A stretch of DNA of 64,000 nt from Verrucomicrobiaceae bacterium (GTDB lineage Bacteria; Verrucomicrobiota; Verrucomicrobiia; Verrucomicrobiales; Akkermansiaceae). Both the position numbers and the translations under genes were made by a program. Below, piece by piece: positions 52,183 to 60,559 of this stretch. Location of the stretch: the NCBI GenBank assembly GCA_027486655.1, contig JAIXOR010000051.1, positions 62,001 through 126,000 on the forward strand. The letters run 5' to 3'. Under the pieces are notes generated by a model, which was not told the origin of the DNA, searched no databases, and saw only the letters and a program-made list of their open reading frames with translations. Each line of letters begins with the position of its first letter. Within the stretch, counting starts at the first letter, position 1.

Positions 52183-53001
52183 TCATTTGTCCCATTGGAA
52201 CTGGGCTTCGTCCTTGGTTGCCTTGAGGGCGGAGACGGTGGCGCTGGTATCGACGCCGGATTTCTCTTCCATGTGGCCGAAGTTCTTTTTCATGAGGCGG
52301 GCGCGATCGCCGATGGTTTTGCCGCCTTCCTTGCCCATCATTTGTTTCATTTCCGCATCCATGAACGCGTCCTTTTCATCGGCGGGCGAGGCTTTGACAT
52401 GGAGGGCGGTGGTGGCCTGGTCGATCTGGCGGCCGCGGGCGGCGACGCGATTGAGAGCGTCGTTGTATTTGGCGACGAGGGATTTCACATCACCCACGGA
52501 GCGAATGTCGCGCAGGGCGGACTTGAAGGCCTCGATGCGGTGCGGGTTGTTGACGACCCAGGCCCCGGCTCCGCCACACATGCCGAGCATGAGGGCGGCG
52601 AGGACGAGGGTTTCGCGGCGGCGTTTGCGTTTCTTGCGGGCGAATTGCTCGTCGAGCAAAGCGGCGAGTTCGTCCGAGGCGGCGTCATCGAGAACCGGCG
52701 CGTCGGAGCTGACCGGCAAGGGCGCGGCGGCGAGGGCGGCCGGAGCGGCGGCGGGTGCGGCCGGCAGCGGCTCGGCGGCAGCCAGCGGCGCGGGTGCGGC
52801 GGCTTGAACCGGAAGGGTGGTGGGCATTCCGGGAGTGGCGAAGGCCGAGGGAACCGCGTAGACCGGAGCCTGTGGCGCCTGCGTCGGTTGCGCTTCCCAA
52901 GTCGGCGTCGGAAACGCCCTTTGCGGGACACTGGAGGCCGGCTCCACGGGAGCCTTCAACGCGGCGTCGAACAGTTTCTGGAGCTTTTCTTTGTCGGTCA
53001 T
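52183..53001 (-). CDS. Pro/Ala-rich single-pass membrane protein
   Basis: The 272-residue protein starts 'MTDKEKLQKLFDAALKAP', then a long Pro/Ala linker (residues 20-100). A helical segment and a basic stretch 'ARKKRKRRRE' come just before one transmembrane helix (about 131-150, TLVLAALMLGMCGGAGAWVV). The C-terminal part (150-272) is helical, with 'SLVAKYNDALNRVAARGRQIDQAT' and probable coiled coil. By the positive-inside rule the linker is cytoplasmic and the helical domain periplasmic. No named family. A strong terminator lies downstream. Confidence 0.75.
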   Translation of the reverse strand: MTDKEKLQKLFDAALKAPVEPASSVPQRAFPTPTWEAQPTQAPQAPVYAVPSAFATPGMPTTLPVQAAAPAPLAAAEPLPAAPAAAPAALAAAPLPVSSDAPVLDDAASDELAALLDEQFARKKRKRRRETLVLAALMLGMCGGAGAWVVNNPHRIEAFKSALRDIRSVGDVKSLVAKYNDALNRVAARGRQIDQATTALHVKASPADEKDAFMDAEMKQMMGKEGGKTIGDRARLMKKNFGHMEEKSGVDTSATVSALKATKDEAQFQWDK

Positions 53002-53090
53002 CGAAAATCAACTTATCTTGAATATTTGGAGATGACGATAACGCAATCGCGTATCCCCAATCGATGCCCGGAAGAACGGGATGGGACTCG

Positions 53091-54188
53091 TCAGCGCCTG
53101 GCGAAACGGAAACCCGGGAGGGCGCGGATGAGGCGGCGCATTTCGAGTTTCATCAGGGTGGAGGTGACCGTCTGGGCGGGGAGGCCGCAGCGTTCGATGA
53201 TCCGGTCGACGGGGTCTTCGTCGGAGCTGACGGCGGCGAAGACGAGGGCTTCCTCCTCGGGGAGCTCCGGGACATCCGAGTGGAGTCCGGGCCCGGAGGT
53301 ATTGCGGGCGAAGGGAAGCTCTCCGAGGTCGTCGAGGATGTGGGAGGCATCGGCGACGAGGGTGGCGCCATCGCGGATGAGTTGGTTGCAGCCGGCGGAG
53401 GTGGGTTTGTCGATGGGCCCCGGCACGGCGAAGACCGGCTTGCCGTATTCGGATGCGAGATTGGCGGTGATGAGCGAGCCGGACCAGGCGGGGCATTCGA
53501 CGACGAGCAGGGCACGGGACCATGCGGCAACGATGCGGTTGCGCATTGGGAAAGTCTGCTTGTCCGGTGCGGTGTGGAGCGGGAACTCGGAGACGACGGC
53601 TCCGTATCCCTCCGCGATTTTTTCGGCGAGGCCGAGGTTTTCGGGTGGGTAGAGTTTTCCGAGACCGGATCCGATCACGGCGATGGTGCGGCCATTGGCG
53701 GCGATGGCGGCCTCATGGGCGGAGGTATCGATGCCGCGGGCAAGGCCGGAGACGATGGTGAAACCGGACTGCGCGAGTTGATAGGAAAGCTTCTTGGTGG
53801 CCTGCCTGCCGTAGGTGGTGGCCCGACGGGATCCGACGACCCCGATGGAGTGACGGTCGCGGGATTCGAGCGTTCCCCAGACGTAGAGCAGGAGCGGTGG
53901 GTCGTAGGCATCGCGAAGCGGTTCCGGGTAGTCTTCGTCCGTAATGGTGACGATGCGGATGCCCCGCTGGGCGGCTTCCCGGATCTCGGCGGCGGGGTCC
54001 GAGTGATCCTGCCAGGATGAAAGGATCTTCGCGGTTTCCTCACCGATGCCATCGACGCGCATGAGGCGATCCTTTGTGGCCTTGAGCACGGCGGCGGGCT
54101 CGCCAAAAGTCTCCAAAAGACGCCGCACCCTCACCGGGCCGATCTTCGGCAGCATGTTGAGCGCGACGAGGGATTCGAGAGGGGTCAT
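53091..54188 (-). CDS. dprA: DNA-processing protein DprA
   Basis: The 365-residue protein is DprA/Smf, which loads RecA on incoming single-stranded DNA during transformation. An N-terminal helix-hairpin-helix region (about 10-60, 'LPKIGPVRVRRLLETFGEPAAVL', 'VDGIGEETAKIL') precedes the Rossmann core: 'SIGVVGSRRATTYGRQ' (GSRxx at 119-123), 'IVSGLARGIDTSAHEAA' (147-161), 'AVIGSGLGKLYPPEN', 'VSEFPLHTAPDKQTFPMRNRIVA' and 'FAVPGPIDKPTSAGCNQLIRDGA'. A C-terminal winged helix (about 300-360) ends the protein. Other competence genes are not in this window. Confidence 0.95.
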   Translation of the reverse strand: MTPLESLVALNMLPKIGPVRVRRLLETFGEPAAVLKATKDRLMRVDGIGEETAKILSSWQDHSDPAAEIREAAQRGIRIVTITDEDYPEPLRDAYDPPLLLYVWGTLESRDRHSIGVVGSRRATTYGRQATKKLSYQLAQSGFTIVSGLARGIDTSAHEAAIAANGRTIAVIGSGLGKLYPPENLGLAEKIAEGYGAVVSEFPLHTAPDKQTFPMRNRIVAAWSRALLVVECPAWSGSLITANLASEYGKPVFAVPGPIDKPTSAGCNQLIRDGATLVADASHILDDLGELPFARNTSGPGLHSDVPELPEEEALVFAAVSSDEDPVDRIIERCGLPAQTVTSTLMKLEMRRLIRALPGFRFARR

Positions 54189-54248
54189 GCACGTGCAGGT
54201 TGGGGAAGGAGCGGCCCGGCGTCAAAGACCGATGCGGGGAAAAGCCGC

Positions 54249-54662
54249 TCAAGAGGCCCATTTTTCCGTCCATTCCGCCGGGAGGCGCATCGGTTTCCCA
54301 GCGGGCATGGCCACCAGGGCCAGCGCCTGGCGGGCGGTGACCAACACCTCGCCATCCGCCTCGCGGATCATTTCAAAGGCACACCAGAAGCGAGCCTTGG
54401 AGAGCTCGTCCAGGCGGCCGCGGATGACCAGCCAGTCGCCAAGTTTCGCCGGACGGCGGTAGTCCACCTCGGTGCGCGTCACCACCGGAAACACCTGGCT
54501 TTCCGCCATGGTGCGGAGGTCCATGCCCATGACTCCGGCAAGGCGGGTGCGGCAGGTCTCGATCATCCGCAGGTAGGCCAGATTGTGGACGACTCCGCCG
54601 CAGTCGGTGTCGAAAAACATGACTTCTTCCCGGGTTTCGAAGGTCGGCAGGTGGCTGGACAT
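54249..54662 (-). CDS. YbgC/4-hydroxybenzoyl-CoA-type thioesterase
   Basis: The 137-residue hotdog-fold acyl-CoA thioesterase carries the active-site segment 'EVMFFDTDCGGVVHNLAYLRMIE' (Y/F-x-DTD-x-x-G-x-V-x-N-x-x-Y), with the catalytic Asp at about residue 18. 'VVTRTEVDYRRPAKLGDWLVIRGRL' is the beta-sheet core. The ATG at 54662 is the family-like start. The acyl-CoA substrate is not evident. It is in the same direction as dprA (60-base gap). Confidence 0.88.
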   Translation of the reverse strand: MSSHLPTFETREEVMFFDTDCGGVVHNLAYLRMIETCRTRLAGVMGMDLRTMAESQVFPVVTRTEVDYRRPAKLGDWLVIRGRLDELSKARFWCAFEMIREADGEVLVTARQALALVAMPAGKPMRLPAEWTEKWAS

Positions 54663-54842
54663 GGCGGGATCCTGCCGCAAAGCCGCAGGCACGGCAATCC
54701 CCGCGAAACCTCCCCATGCAAGCGGCCTTGGGCATGCACAGCCTGGGGAGCCAATGACCGATCTCGATGCCAAGGGGACCGCTGCGACGATGGAGCGCAG
54801 GCAAGGGGTCAGCCCGAGTGGACTGAGGACTGTGCCCGGCTT

Positions 54843-55030
54843 TCAACGCGAACTGGCTCCCGCAGCCACGCCTTTCACATCCAGGTCCGGCCGGGTGTTC
54901 CAGCGGGGAGTCCAACCGGGCTTTCCAATCCGGGTGCGGAAGACAACTGTGTTGTCGAGCGCAAGATCCTTGGTCCAGATGAAGCGGGCCCCTTCGAAAT
55001 CGTTTCCATCGTAGGGAGCCTTCGGGTTCA
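54843..55030 (-). pseudogene. Out-of-frame 3' tail of the YHYH-PEBP gene
   Basis: Immediately after the stop at 55028 the other frame continues coherent coding: 'AVEFSEEDVNPKAPYDGNDFEGARFIWTKDL' to 'GKPGWTPRWNTRPDLDVKGVAAGASSR' and a stop at 54843. It reads as the natural continuation of 'MKLRVYADNWF' in the preceding frame. One base missing in the short stretch around 55040-55050 would restore a single protein of about 643 residues. This may be a real mutation or a sequencing error. Confidence 0.7.
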
Positions 55031-56773
55031 CGTCCTCTTCCGAGAACTCAACGGCATGAACCAGTTGTCCGCGTACACTCGGAGCTTCATGGTATCGTCA
55101 AAGGTCGGCTTGATCCACGAGGACGATCCGTCGTCCTGACGCATGCGCGGATCGGACAGCTCCGGACTGCGTCTGGATGGGATTTTCGGAAGGCCTTGAT
55201 CCGGAGATCCTCCGGGGCCGCGCGGTCTTTCCGCCCCGCCGGCACTTGTATGGATGACCCGCAAGGAAGAGCTCGCCAGCACCCTGCCCTTGATGGCTGC
55301 CAGAAGCGCGTCGCGATCCACACTTTCCGGCAGACCGGGTGCGAGTGGCGCGGATAACGCAAAAAGGGTGATCACGTAGGTCCTCGCGCCAGGTCCCTTC
55401 GACATGGGTGGTTCGTATCCGATCCTTCCGCGGAATCCGGTGCCCGGCTTGCCCACATCGCCGGAACCTTCCTTGAGGCTGGTGCAGCTGCCGGGAATGC
55501 CATGGAGAATCCAATACCACTTGGGTTGCCCTTTGGGATCGATGTGATCCATGATCAATGCGAATGCGGTGGTGTTCTTCGGCGCACCTGTCCAGACCAG
55601 AGGAGGAGAAACTCCAAGACCCTGGCCGGTGAACCTCGCAGGCAGTTCCCCCATGTCCTCGACCACCGGACTGGAGAGACGAAAGGTGCCATCGCTGCTG
55701 CGGGGTGGCTCCGCCCCGGCGGCGTGCACCTTGCCTTCGCGTCGAGCAGGTGCGTCCCGGCCTGGCTTGGGCCGAGGCGCGCGCACCTGCGTAACGGACT
55801 CTGTTCGGCCATCGTTGACGACAAACCGACTGTTGCCGTCAGCCCCTTGCGTCACAGCGACCGTGCGCTCCTCACCATCCACGGCGTATGTCACCTTGCA
55901 GCCTTGCTCCCCCACTTTTTGGAAGCCGGTGATTGCGGCCCCCTTGAGAGCGGGCAGGGACTCCCTCACAGGCGTTGCGCGCGGTTGCGGGTCCACCTGC
56001 CCATCACGTTCCACCACTTCTCCATGGAAACCGCCCATGACGAAGGGGTAGCTGCTTGAGGCGTGATAGTGATAGCCCAGTTCCGAATGACTGTGGCCAC
56101 GGAATCCATCGAGGTTGGCGGGAAGAGTCCCATCCGGCTCGGTGAGACCCAGGATGGGGTAGCCGTCCATGGCATAGGCGATTGGCAAGCGGGGGCCCGT
56201 GGTTTTCTGTAGGTGGAGCGGCGCGACATGATAGTGATAGTCGTCCGCGCGTCCACAGTGCCCACCCCATTTGTCGAGTTCACCGATATCGAGCGAGATC
56301 TCCCCGCGATTGTTTTGTGGATTGAAGATCGGGACTCCGTTAGCAGCAATGGCGATGGCACCGCGGAGGAACCGGTTGCGAATCGAGACTCCCTGTTTTG
56401 CCGGCACCGGGAAAAGAGGCAGACGCCAGGCGTTTTCGGCACGGTAGTTCTGGGGAAGCGGCAGCTGCTGCTGCCACGCGGTGATTCCCACCATCATGTC
56501 ATGTGCGGGCAGTCCGTTGCTTTCGATGTAGAGATAGGCGTCATCCCAGCGCGTGCGCACGGCCGGAGCAAACATTGCGAACGATGCGGCCTGCGGTGGT
56601 TTGCGGCTGGAATCATCCGGCCTTGCCTGCGCTTCACTCCCCGACCGGGAAGATGATATCTGGCGGGACGAAGGCTCCATGTGGACGGAGGCTGGACCAT
56701 TGCCAACGATCTCATGGGCTCGCAGCGAGACAAGGGCGGCAAAGAAAAGGAATATGATGGATATGGATTTCAT
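55028..56773 (-). CDS. Secreted YHYH-domain plus PEBP (YbhB-like) protein
   Basis: The 581-residue protein as read has a signal peptide (about 1-19). The YHYH domain (about 80-285) has the naming motif twice, residues 179-182 ('ADDYHYHVAP') and 234-237 ('LGYHYHASSSYPFVMGG'), and the His-rich 'GFRGHSHSELG'. After a linker comes a phosphatidylethanolamine-binding (YbhB) domain (about 365-505, 'GLGVSPPLVWTGAPKNTTAFALIMDHIDPKG', 'WYWILHGIP'). The final 'KLRVYADNWF' then goes out of frame. It is the last gene of the sigma/anti-sigma/sulfatase operon; its ATG overlaps the stop of the upstream sulfatase by 4 bases. Ligand unknown. Confidence 0.85.
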   Translation of the reverse strand: MKSISIIFLFFAALVSLRAHEIVGNGPASVHMEPSSRQISSSRSGSEAQARPDDSSRKPPQAASFAMFAPAVRTRWDDAYLYIESNGLPAHDMMVGITAWQQQLPLPQNYRAENAWRLPLFPVPAKQGVSIRNRFLRGAIAIAANGVPIFNPQNNRGEISLDIGELDKWGGHCGRADDYHYHVAPLHLQKTTGPRLPIAYAMDGYPILGLTEPDGTLPANLDGFRGHSHSELGYHYHASSSYPFVMGGFHGEVVERDGQVDPQPRATPVRESLPALKGAAITGFQKVGEQGCKVTYAVDGEERTVAVTQGADGNSRFVVNDGRTESVTQVRAPRPKPGRDAPARREGKVHAAGAEPPRSSDGTFRLSSPVVEDMGELPARFTGQGLGVSPPLVWTGAPKNTTAFALIMDHIDPKGQPKWYWILHGIPGSCTSLKEGSGDVGKPGTGFRGRIGYEPPMSKGPGARTYVITLFALSAPLAPGLPESVDRDALLAAIKGRVLASSSLRVIHTSAGGAERPRGPGGSPDQGLPKIPSRRSPELSDPRMRQDDGSSSWIKPTFDDTMKLRVYADNWFMPLSSRKRT

Positions 56774-58170
56774 GAGCCGGATGGGATCGCGGGGTGGGGT
56801 TTTCTGCCACGCTTTCCACCCGCGCCCTTTGGTTCCCGGCCTTGTCTGGGAGAGGAGGACGGATCATAGGCGGGATTCGGCAGGGTGGGTCTGGGGGCCT
56901 TCATGTTTGCCTGCCATGCATGCAGCCTGGAGAGCAATTCGCGCGACTTTCCGGATTCCGAATCACTGAGGTCCCTGGATTCTCCGGGGTCACTCGGAAG
57001 ATGGTATAACTCGCTGGTTCCGGATTCAAAGAACTCGATGAGCTTCCACTCGCCGCTGCGAATGGCACTGCAAGGCCCCGCACCACCGATGTAACAGGGG
57101 AAATGCCAGAAAACATCCCGCTCCGGGAGGCGCGAGCCGTCCCGCAGAAGCGGGACCAGACTTTGGCCATCCGCCGCGGGAGAACCCTCACCTTTCCATC
57201 CGGCGAGTTCCATGACGGTGGGAAACCAATCCATACTCAGGATGGTGGCGTCCGATGACACGCCGGACCGGATTCCGGGTCCGCGCACCACGGCAGGAAC
57301 GCGCAAACCACCCTGATAGAGGGATCCCTTGCCACCCCGCAGCGGAGCAACGTTGCCACGGGCACCACCATTGTCCGACGTAAAGATCACGTGGGTCCGC
57401 CCCGCCACACCGGAGTCCTCAAGAGCCTTCAACAGACGTCCGACGTTGGCATCCATGCCTTCGACGGTGGCGGCAAGGGCCGGATCCCGCACACCGACGC
57501 GGGCTTGATACTTGGCAAGCAGCTCCGGCTTGGGGTCGTGCGGCGCATGAACATCATGAAATGCCAGGTAGAGGAAGAATGGTTTGTTCCTGACCGACTC
57601 CATCCACTTCAAGGCGGAATCCGTAAGGACGTCCGGAGAGTAGCGACCGGATGCATCACGATACTCATCCTTTTCGAAACCCAACATGCGCGGCTCGACG
57701 AACACGTCAAAGCCCTGACCGGTCGGAGTGGTCGGACCACTGCGGCCTCTGCCGAGGTTCCACATGCCGAACATGCCGGTCGCATAGCCTGCGGGTTTCA
57801 AGGCTTCGGCGAGTGTGGATGTCTCCGCAGGCAAGGCCTCCCGGCTTTCCGCGGCGAGCACGCGATGATGAGGGGAGCCCGGGGCATGCCGTTCGTCCAC
57901 CACCGTGTAGACCCCGTGCCGGGGCGGATACAGTCCGCTCAACAGACAGGCCCGGGTGGGCGCGCAATTCGGCGCACTGGCGCAGGCCTGTGGGAAAACC
58001 ACGCCTTCTTTCGCCAAACGGTCAAGGTGGGGCGTGTCGATGGAGGCTGCTCCGCAAAAGCCCGCCTCGTTCCATCCCATGTCATCGGCAAGAATCAATA
58101 TGAAGTTCGGCCTAACAGCAGCACTTGCGGCGATGAGTGAAACCAACCATGTTCCGATCAAGGTTTTCAT
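56770..58170 (-). CDS. Secreted formylglycine-type sulfatase
   Basis: The 466-residue S1-family sulfatase has a signal peptide (about 1-18), metal-binding 'FILILADDMGWNEAG' (D29, D30) and the formylglycine motif C69-A-P-T-R ('PNCAPTRACLLSGLYPPRHG'). It also has 'FHDVHAPHDPKPELL' and 'VIFTSDNGGARGNVAPLRGGKGSLYQGGLRVPAVV' (D-N and K). The C-terminal 40 residues are basic and Pro-rich. It hydrolyses a sulfate ester, probably on a polysaccharide. C69 must be converted to formylglycine by a maturase not seen here. It overlaps genes on both sides by 4 bases in the operon. Confidence 0.92.
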   Translation of the reverse strand: MKTLIGTWLVSLIAASAAVRPNFILILADDMGWNEAGFCGAASIDTPHLDRLAKEGVVFPQACASAPNCAPTRACLLSGLYPPRHGVYTVVDERHAPGSPHHRVLAAESREALPAETSTLAEALKPAGYATGMFGMWNLGRGRSGPTTPTGQGFDVFVEPRMLGFEKDEYRDASGRYSPDVLTDSALKWMESVRNKPFFLYLAFHDVHAPHDPKPELLAKYQARVGVRDPALAATVEGMDANVGRLLKALEDSGVAGRTHVIFTSDNGGARGNVAPLRGGKGSLYQGGLRVPAVVRGPGIRSGVSSDATILSMDWFPTVMELAGWKGEGSPAADGQSLVPLLRDGSRLPERDVFWHFPCYIGGAGPCSAIRSGEWKLIEFFESGTSELYHLPSDPGESRDLSDSESGKSRELLSRLHAWQANMKAPRPTLPNPAYDPSSSPRQGREPKGAGGKRGRKPHPAIPSGS

Positions 58171-59597
58171 GGCCCTCCTTTCCGCTGGCCTTTTCCGCGC
58201 CTGCCTTCCTTCCCACCCCTTGCGGGTGTTGGGTCGCTTCCGGGGACGAAGTCCGGATCCGGTCCGGGCATGCGGGCCCCGGCTTCATCTAGCCTGGCAC
58301 GGAGTTCCCGCTCCAGCCTTGCCGCTTCCTGCACACGGGATTCCGACAGGTCGTTGCGCTCCCCGGGATCCTTGGAGAGATCGAAGAGCATCCGGCTGCC
58401 ATCCTCGTGGCGAAGCAGGAGTTTCCAGTTTCCATCGCGTAGGGCGGACTGTGGCGTGTCTCCCTGGTAATGCGGAAAATGGAAGAGAAGAGAAGAGGAC
58501 CGGCGTTGAACGGGCCGGTCCTCTCCCATGAGCAGCGGCGTCAGGTCGCCACCGTCGAGGGTCGCTGGCAGCGGCTCCTTCACGCCTGCCCAACGGCAGA
58601 AAGTCGGAAACCAGTCATAGGCGACCACCGGTTGATGGCACCAGGCACCTGGCTTCACTCCCGGTCCGCGGACGATGAAGGGCACGCGGATCCCTCCTTC
58701 CCACAAGCCCCCTTTTCCTCCACGCAAGCCGGTGGCCCTTCGGTTTCCACCTTTGGCCCCGCCTCCACCGCCTCCGTTGTCCGCCATGTAGATGATGTAG
58801 GTGTTCTTCTCGAGACCCAGCTCGCGCACCGCATCGAGAAGGAGACCCACACCGGTGTCCAGATCCAGACTGATGGCAGCTCGCTCCGGATCGCGGTGCA
58901 TGCGCCCGGGGGCTTTGGAGGTGAAGTGGGCGATGCTGGATTTCATGGCGTTGCCCGGCACATGGAGAGCGTGATAGGACATCTGGAGATAGAACGGCTT
59001 GGAGGTCCGCGCCTGATTGCCGATGAAGTCCCTGGCGCGGGAAGTCATTCCAAAGATATCGACAGGATTGGGGTCCTTGTGGGGATCGGCATCGCGATTA
59101 CCGGTGTCTCCATCACTGACGTCAAAACCGTGCTTTTCAGGGCCACCTCCTGACAGATGCCACTTCCCAAAGTGAGCGGTGGCATAACCGGCGCGCCGCA
59201 GCATCTCGCCGAGAGTGACCTCGGGTTCCAGGATGGCCTTTCTGGAAGCCGCTTCCACCAGCATGTGGCCTTCTTCCGGAGGCGCGGCCTTTGTCCAACC
59301 GAGTCGAGCCGGCGTCATGCCCGTTTGCAGGCTGATCCGTGTGGGAGAGCAAACCGGGGCCGGCGAGTATCCGTTGGAAAACCGCATGCCGTCGGATGCG
59401 AGTTTCTCGATGCGCGGCGTCTCGTGATAATCGCTGCAGGAATCCGGCATGTCCGGATGCATCCGTGTCGACAAGCCGTTCCAATCCTGATCATCGGCAA
59501 GCAGGAGAATGATGTTGGGCCGTGAGGGGACGGAAGCTTCGGTGGCCGACGCGGAAAGCGCCGCCACCAGCAAGGCGTGGAACAGTCGAGGGATCAT
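58167..59597 (-). CDS. Secreted formylglycine-type sulfatase
   Basis: The 476-residue protein is a second S1-family sulfatase of the operon. It has a signal peptide (about 1-22), 'IILLLADDQDWNGLS' (D35, D36) and C83-S-P-T-R in 'PVCSPTRISLQTGMTPARLG'. It also has 'FGKWHLSGGGPEKHGFD', 'QMSYHALHVPGN' and 'IIYMADNGGGGGGAKGGNRRATGLRGGKGGLWEGGIRVPFIV'. The C-terminus is basic ('GGKEGRRGKGQRKGG'), as in its neighbour. It differs clearly from the downstream sulfatase, so the two probably act on different sulfated linkages. ATGA overlaps at both ends indicate translational coupling with the anti-sigma gene and the second sulfatase. Confidence 0.92.
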   Translation of the reverse strand: MIPRLFHALLVAALSASATEASVPSRPNIILLLADDQDWNGLSTRMHPDMPDSCSDYHETPRIEKLASDGMRFSNGYSPAPVCSPTRISLQTGMTPARLGWTKAAPPEEGHMLVEAASRKAILEPEVTLGEMLRRAGYATAHFGKWHLSGGGPEKHGFDVSDGDTGNRDADPHKDPNPVDIFGMTSRARDFIGNQARTSKPFYLQMSYHALHVPGNAMKSSIAHFTSKAPGRMHRDPERAAISLDLDTGVGLLLDAVRELGLEKNTYIIYMADNGGGGGGAKGGNRRATGLRGGKGGLWEGGIRVPFIVRGPGVKPGAWCHQPVVAYDWFPTFCRWAGVKEPLPATLDGGDLTPLLMGEDRPVQRRSSSLLFHFPHYQGDTPQSALRDGNWKLLLRHEDGSRMLFDLSKDPGERNDLSESRVQEAARLERELRARLDEAGARMPGPDPDFVPGSDPTPARGGKEGRRGKGQRKGGP

Positions 59598-60559
59598 GGG
59601 GACTGGAGACGGGGATACGAGGGTTCAAAGAAATCGGGGGCTAGAGGGGTGGTGGATTGGAGCACGAAAGCAATGCCCCTTGGTCCGCCGCCTGCCTGAG
59701 GCAACTGGCGCAGGATCATTCTGAGCAGCAGACCCTTCTCGGGATCAAACCAGAGTTCGATGTCCTTTGCGCCTCCTTGGGAAGCCGACTTGCGGGTGCC
59801 GCGGAGTTTCCATACGCCCTTGCCGGGGCGGTCCAGCCAATCGATCTGATAGAACGCCTTCAACTCGCGGAGTTGGTGGTTGAGATCCGCAAGTGCGAGT
59901 TCCCTGCCTTTGGAGACCACTCCCCCGCCGAAACGCTCCGGATCCCCGCTGAGGCGGACAGGACCTGCCCCTCTCCGGCTCCAGCTTGCCGCGCCATTGC
60001 TGCCGAGATAGCGGGTTTCTCCATTTGGCAGCGCCTGTTTGAGAACGAAACAACGCTCTCCGCGAATCCAGATCGTGGCTCCGTGAAGGTGGCGGCCGAC
60101 GGGGAAGCGGCCGCGATCCTCGCCCGGCAACTCATTCGCGGATGACCCTTCCTCCAACACCTCGATCCGGTAGGAGAGGTCCTGCGTCTGACCAAAGCGG
60201 GAAATCACCTGATCCAGCGCCCCGGATGCGGGTGCAGGCAACAAAGGCATGATGACCAGAAAGGCAAGCGCCGCGCTGGCGGCAGCGGAAAGCCAGAGGT
60301 GAACCCGGGCTCGTTTTCGCGGAAGGGTTCTGTTTTCGATCTCCCTGAAGAAACCCAGCCGGTCCTCGGCAAAGGAACCACAACGGGCTTCCACCGCCAA
60401 AAGGGCGTGCAGGGCGGCTTGGTCGAGAAAACGTCTGCGAGATCGGGGGGAATCCGCGAGGTGTCGACCGAGTTCCTGCTGTTCCAGATCACCGGCCAGT
60501 CCATGGAGATGGAGCTGGATGAGATCGTCCAATGCCGGCTGGGGGGCCCGTGATTTCAT
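59594..60559 (-). CDS. Membrane anti-sigma-factor-like protein with LolA/RseB-like outer part
   Basis: The 321-residue protein has an N-terminal ~85-residue cytoplasmic region ('LDDLIQLHLHGLAGDLEQQELGRHLADSP', like the helical anti-sigma domains of FecR-type regulators). One transmembrane helix follows (about 87-108, VHLWLSAAASAALAFLVIMPLL). The outer domain has 'NGAASWSRRGAGPVRLSG', 'KGVWKLRGT' and 'IELWFDPEKGLLLRM', resembling LolA/RseB folds. It starts at 60559, overlapping the sigma-factor stop by 4 bases, and ends overlapping the sulfatase start. Gene order and topology suggest it holds the sigma factor inactive until an envelope signal arrives. Confidence 0.78.
   Translation of the reverse strand: MKSRAPQPALDDLIQLHLHGLAGDLEQQELGRHLADSPRSRRRFLDQAALHALLAVEARCGSFAEDRLGFFREIENRTLPRKRARVHLWLSAAASAALAFLVIMPLLPAPASGALDQVISRFGQTQDLSYRIEVLEEGSSANELPGEDRGRFPVGRHLHGATIWIRGERCFVLKQALPNGETRYLGSNGAASWSRRGAGPVRLSGDPERFGGGVVSKGRELALADLNHQLRELKAFYQIDWLDRPGKGVWKLRGTRKSASQGGAKDIELWFDPEKGLLLRMILRQLPQAGGGPRGIAFVLQSTTPLAPDFFEPSYPRLQSP

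Noticed and set aside
53064-54020. 318-codon plus-strand reading frame
   Set aside because: Antisense to dprA; no recognisable domain.
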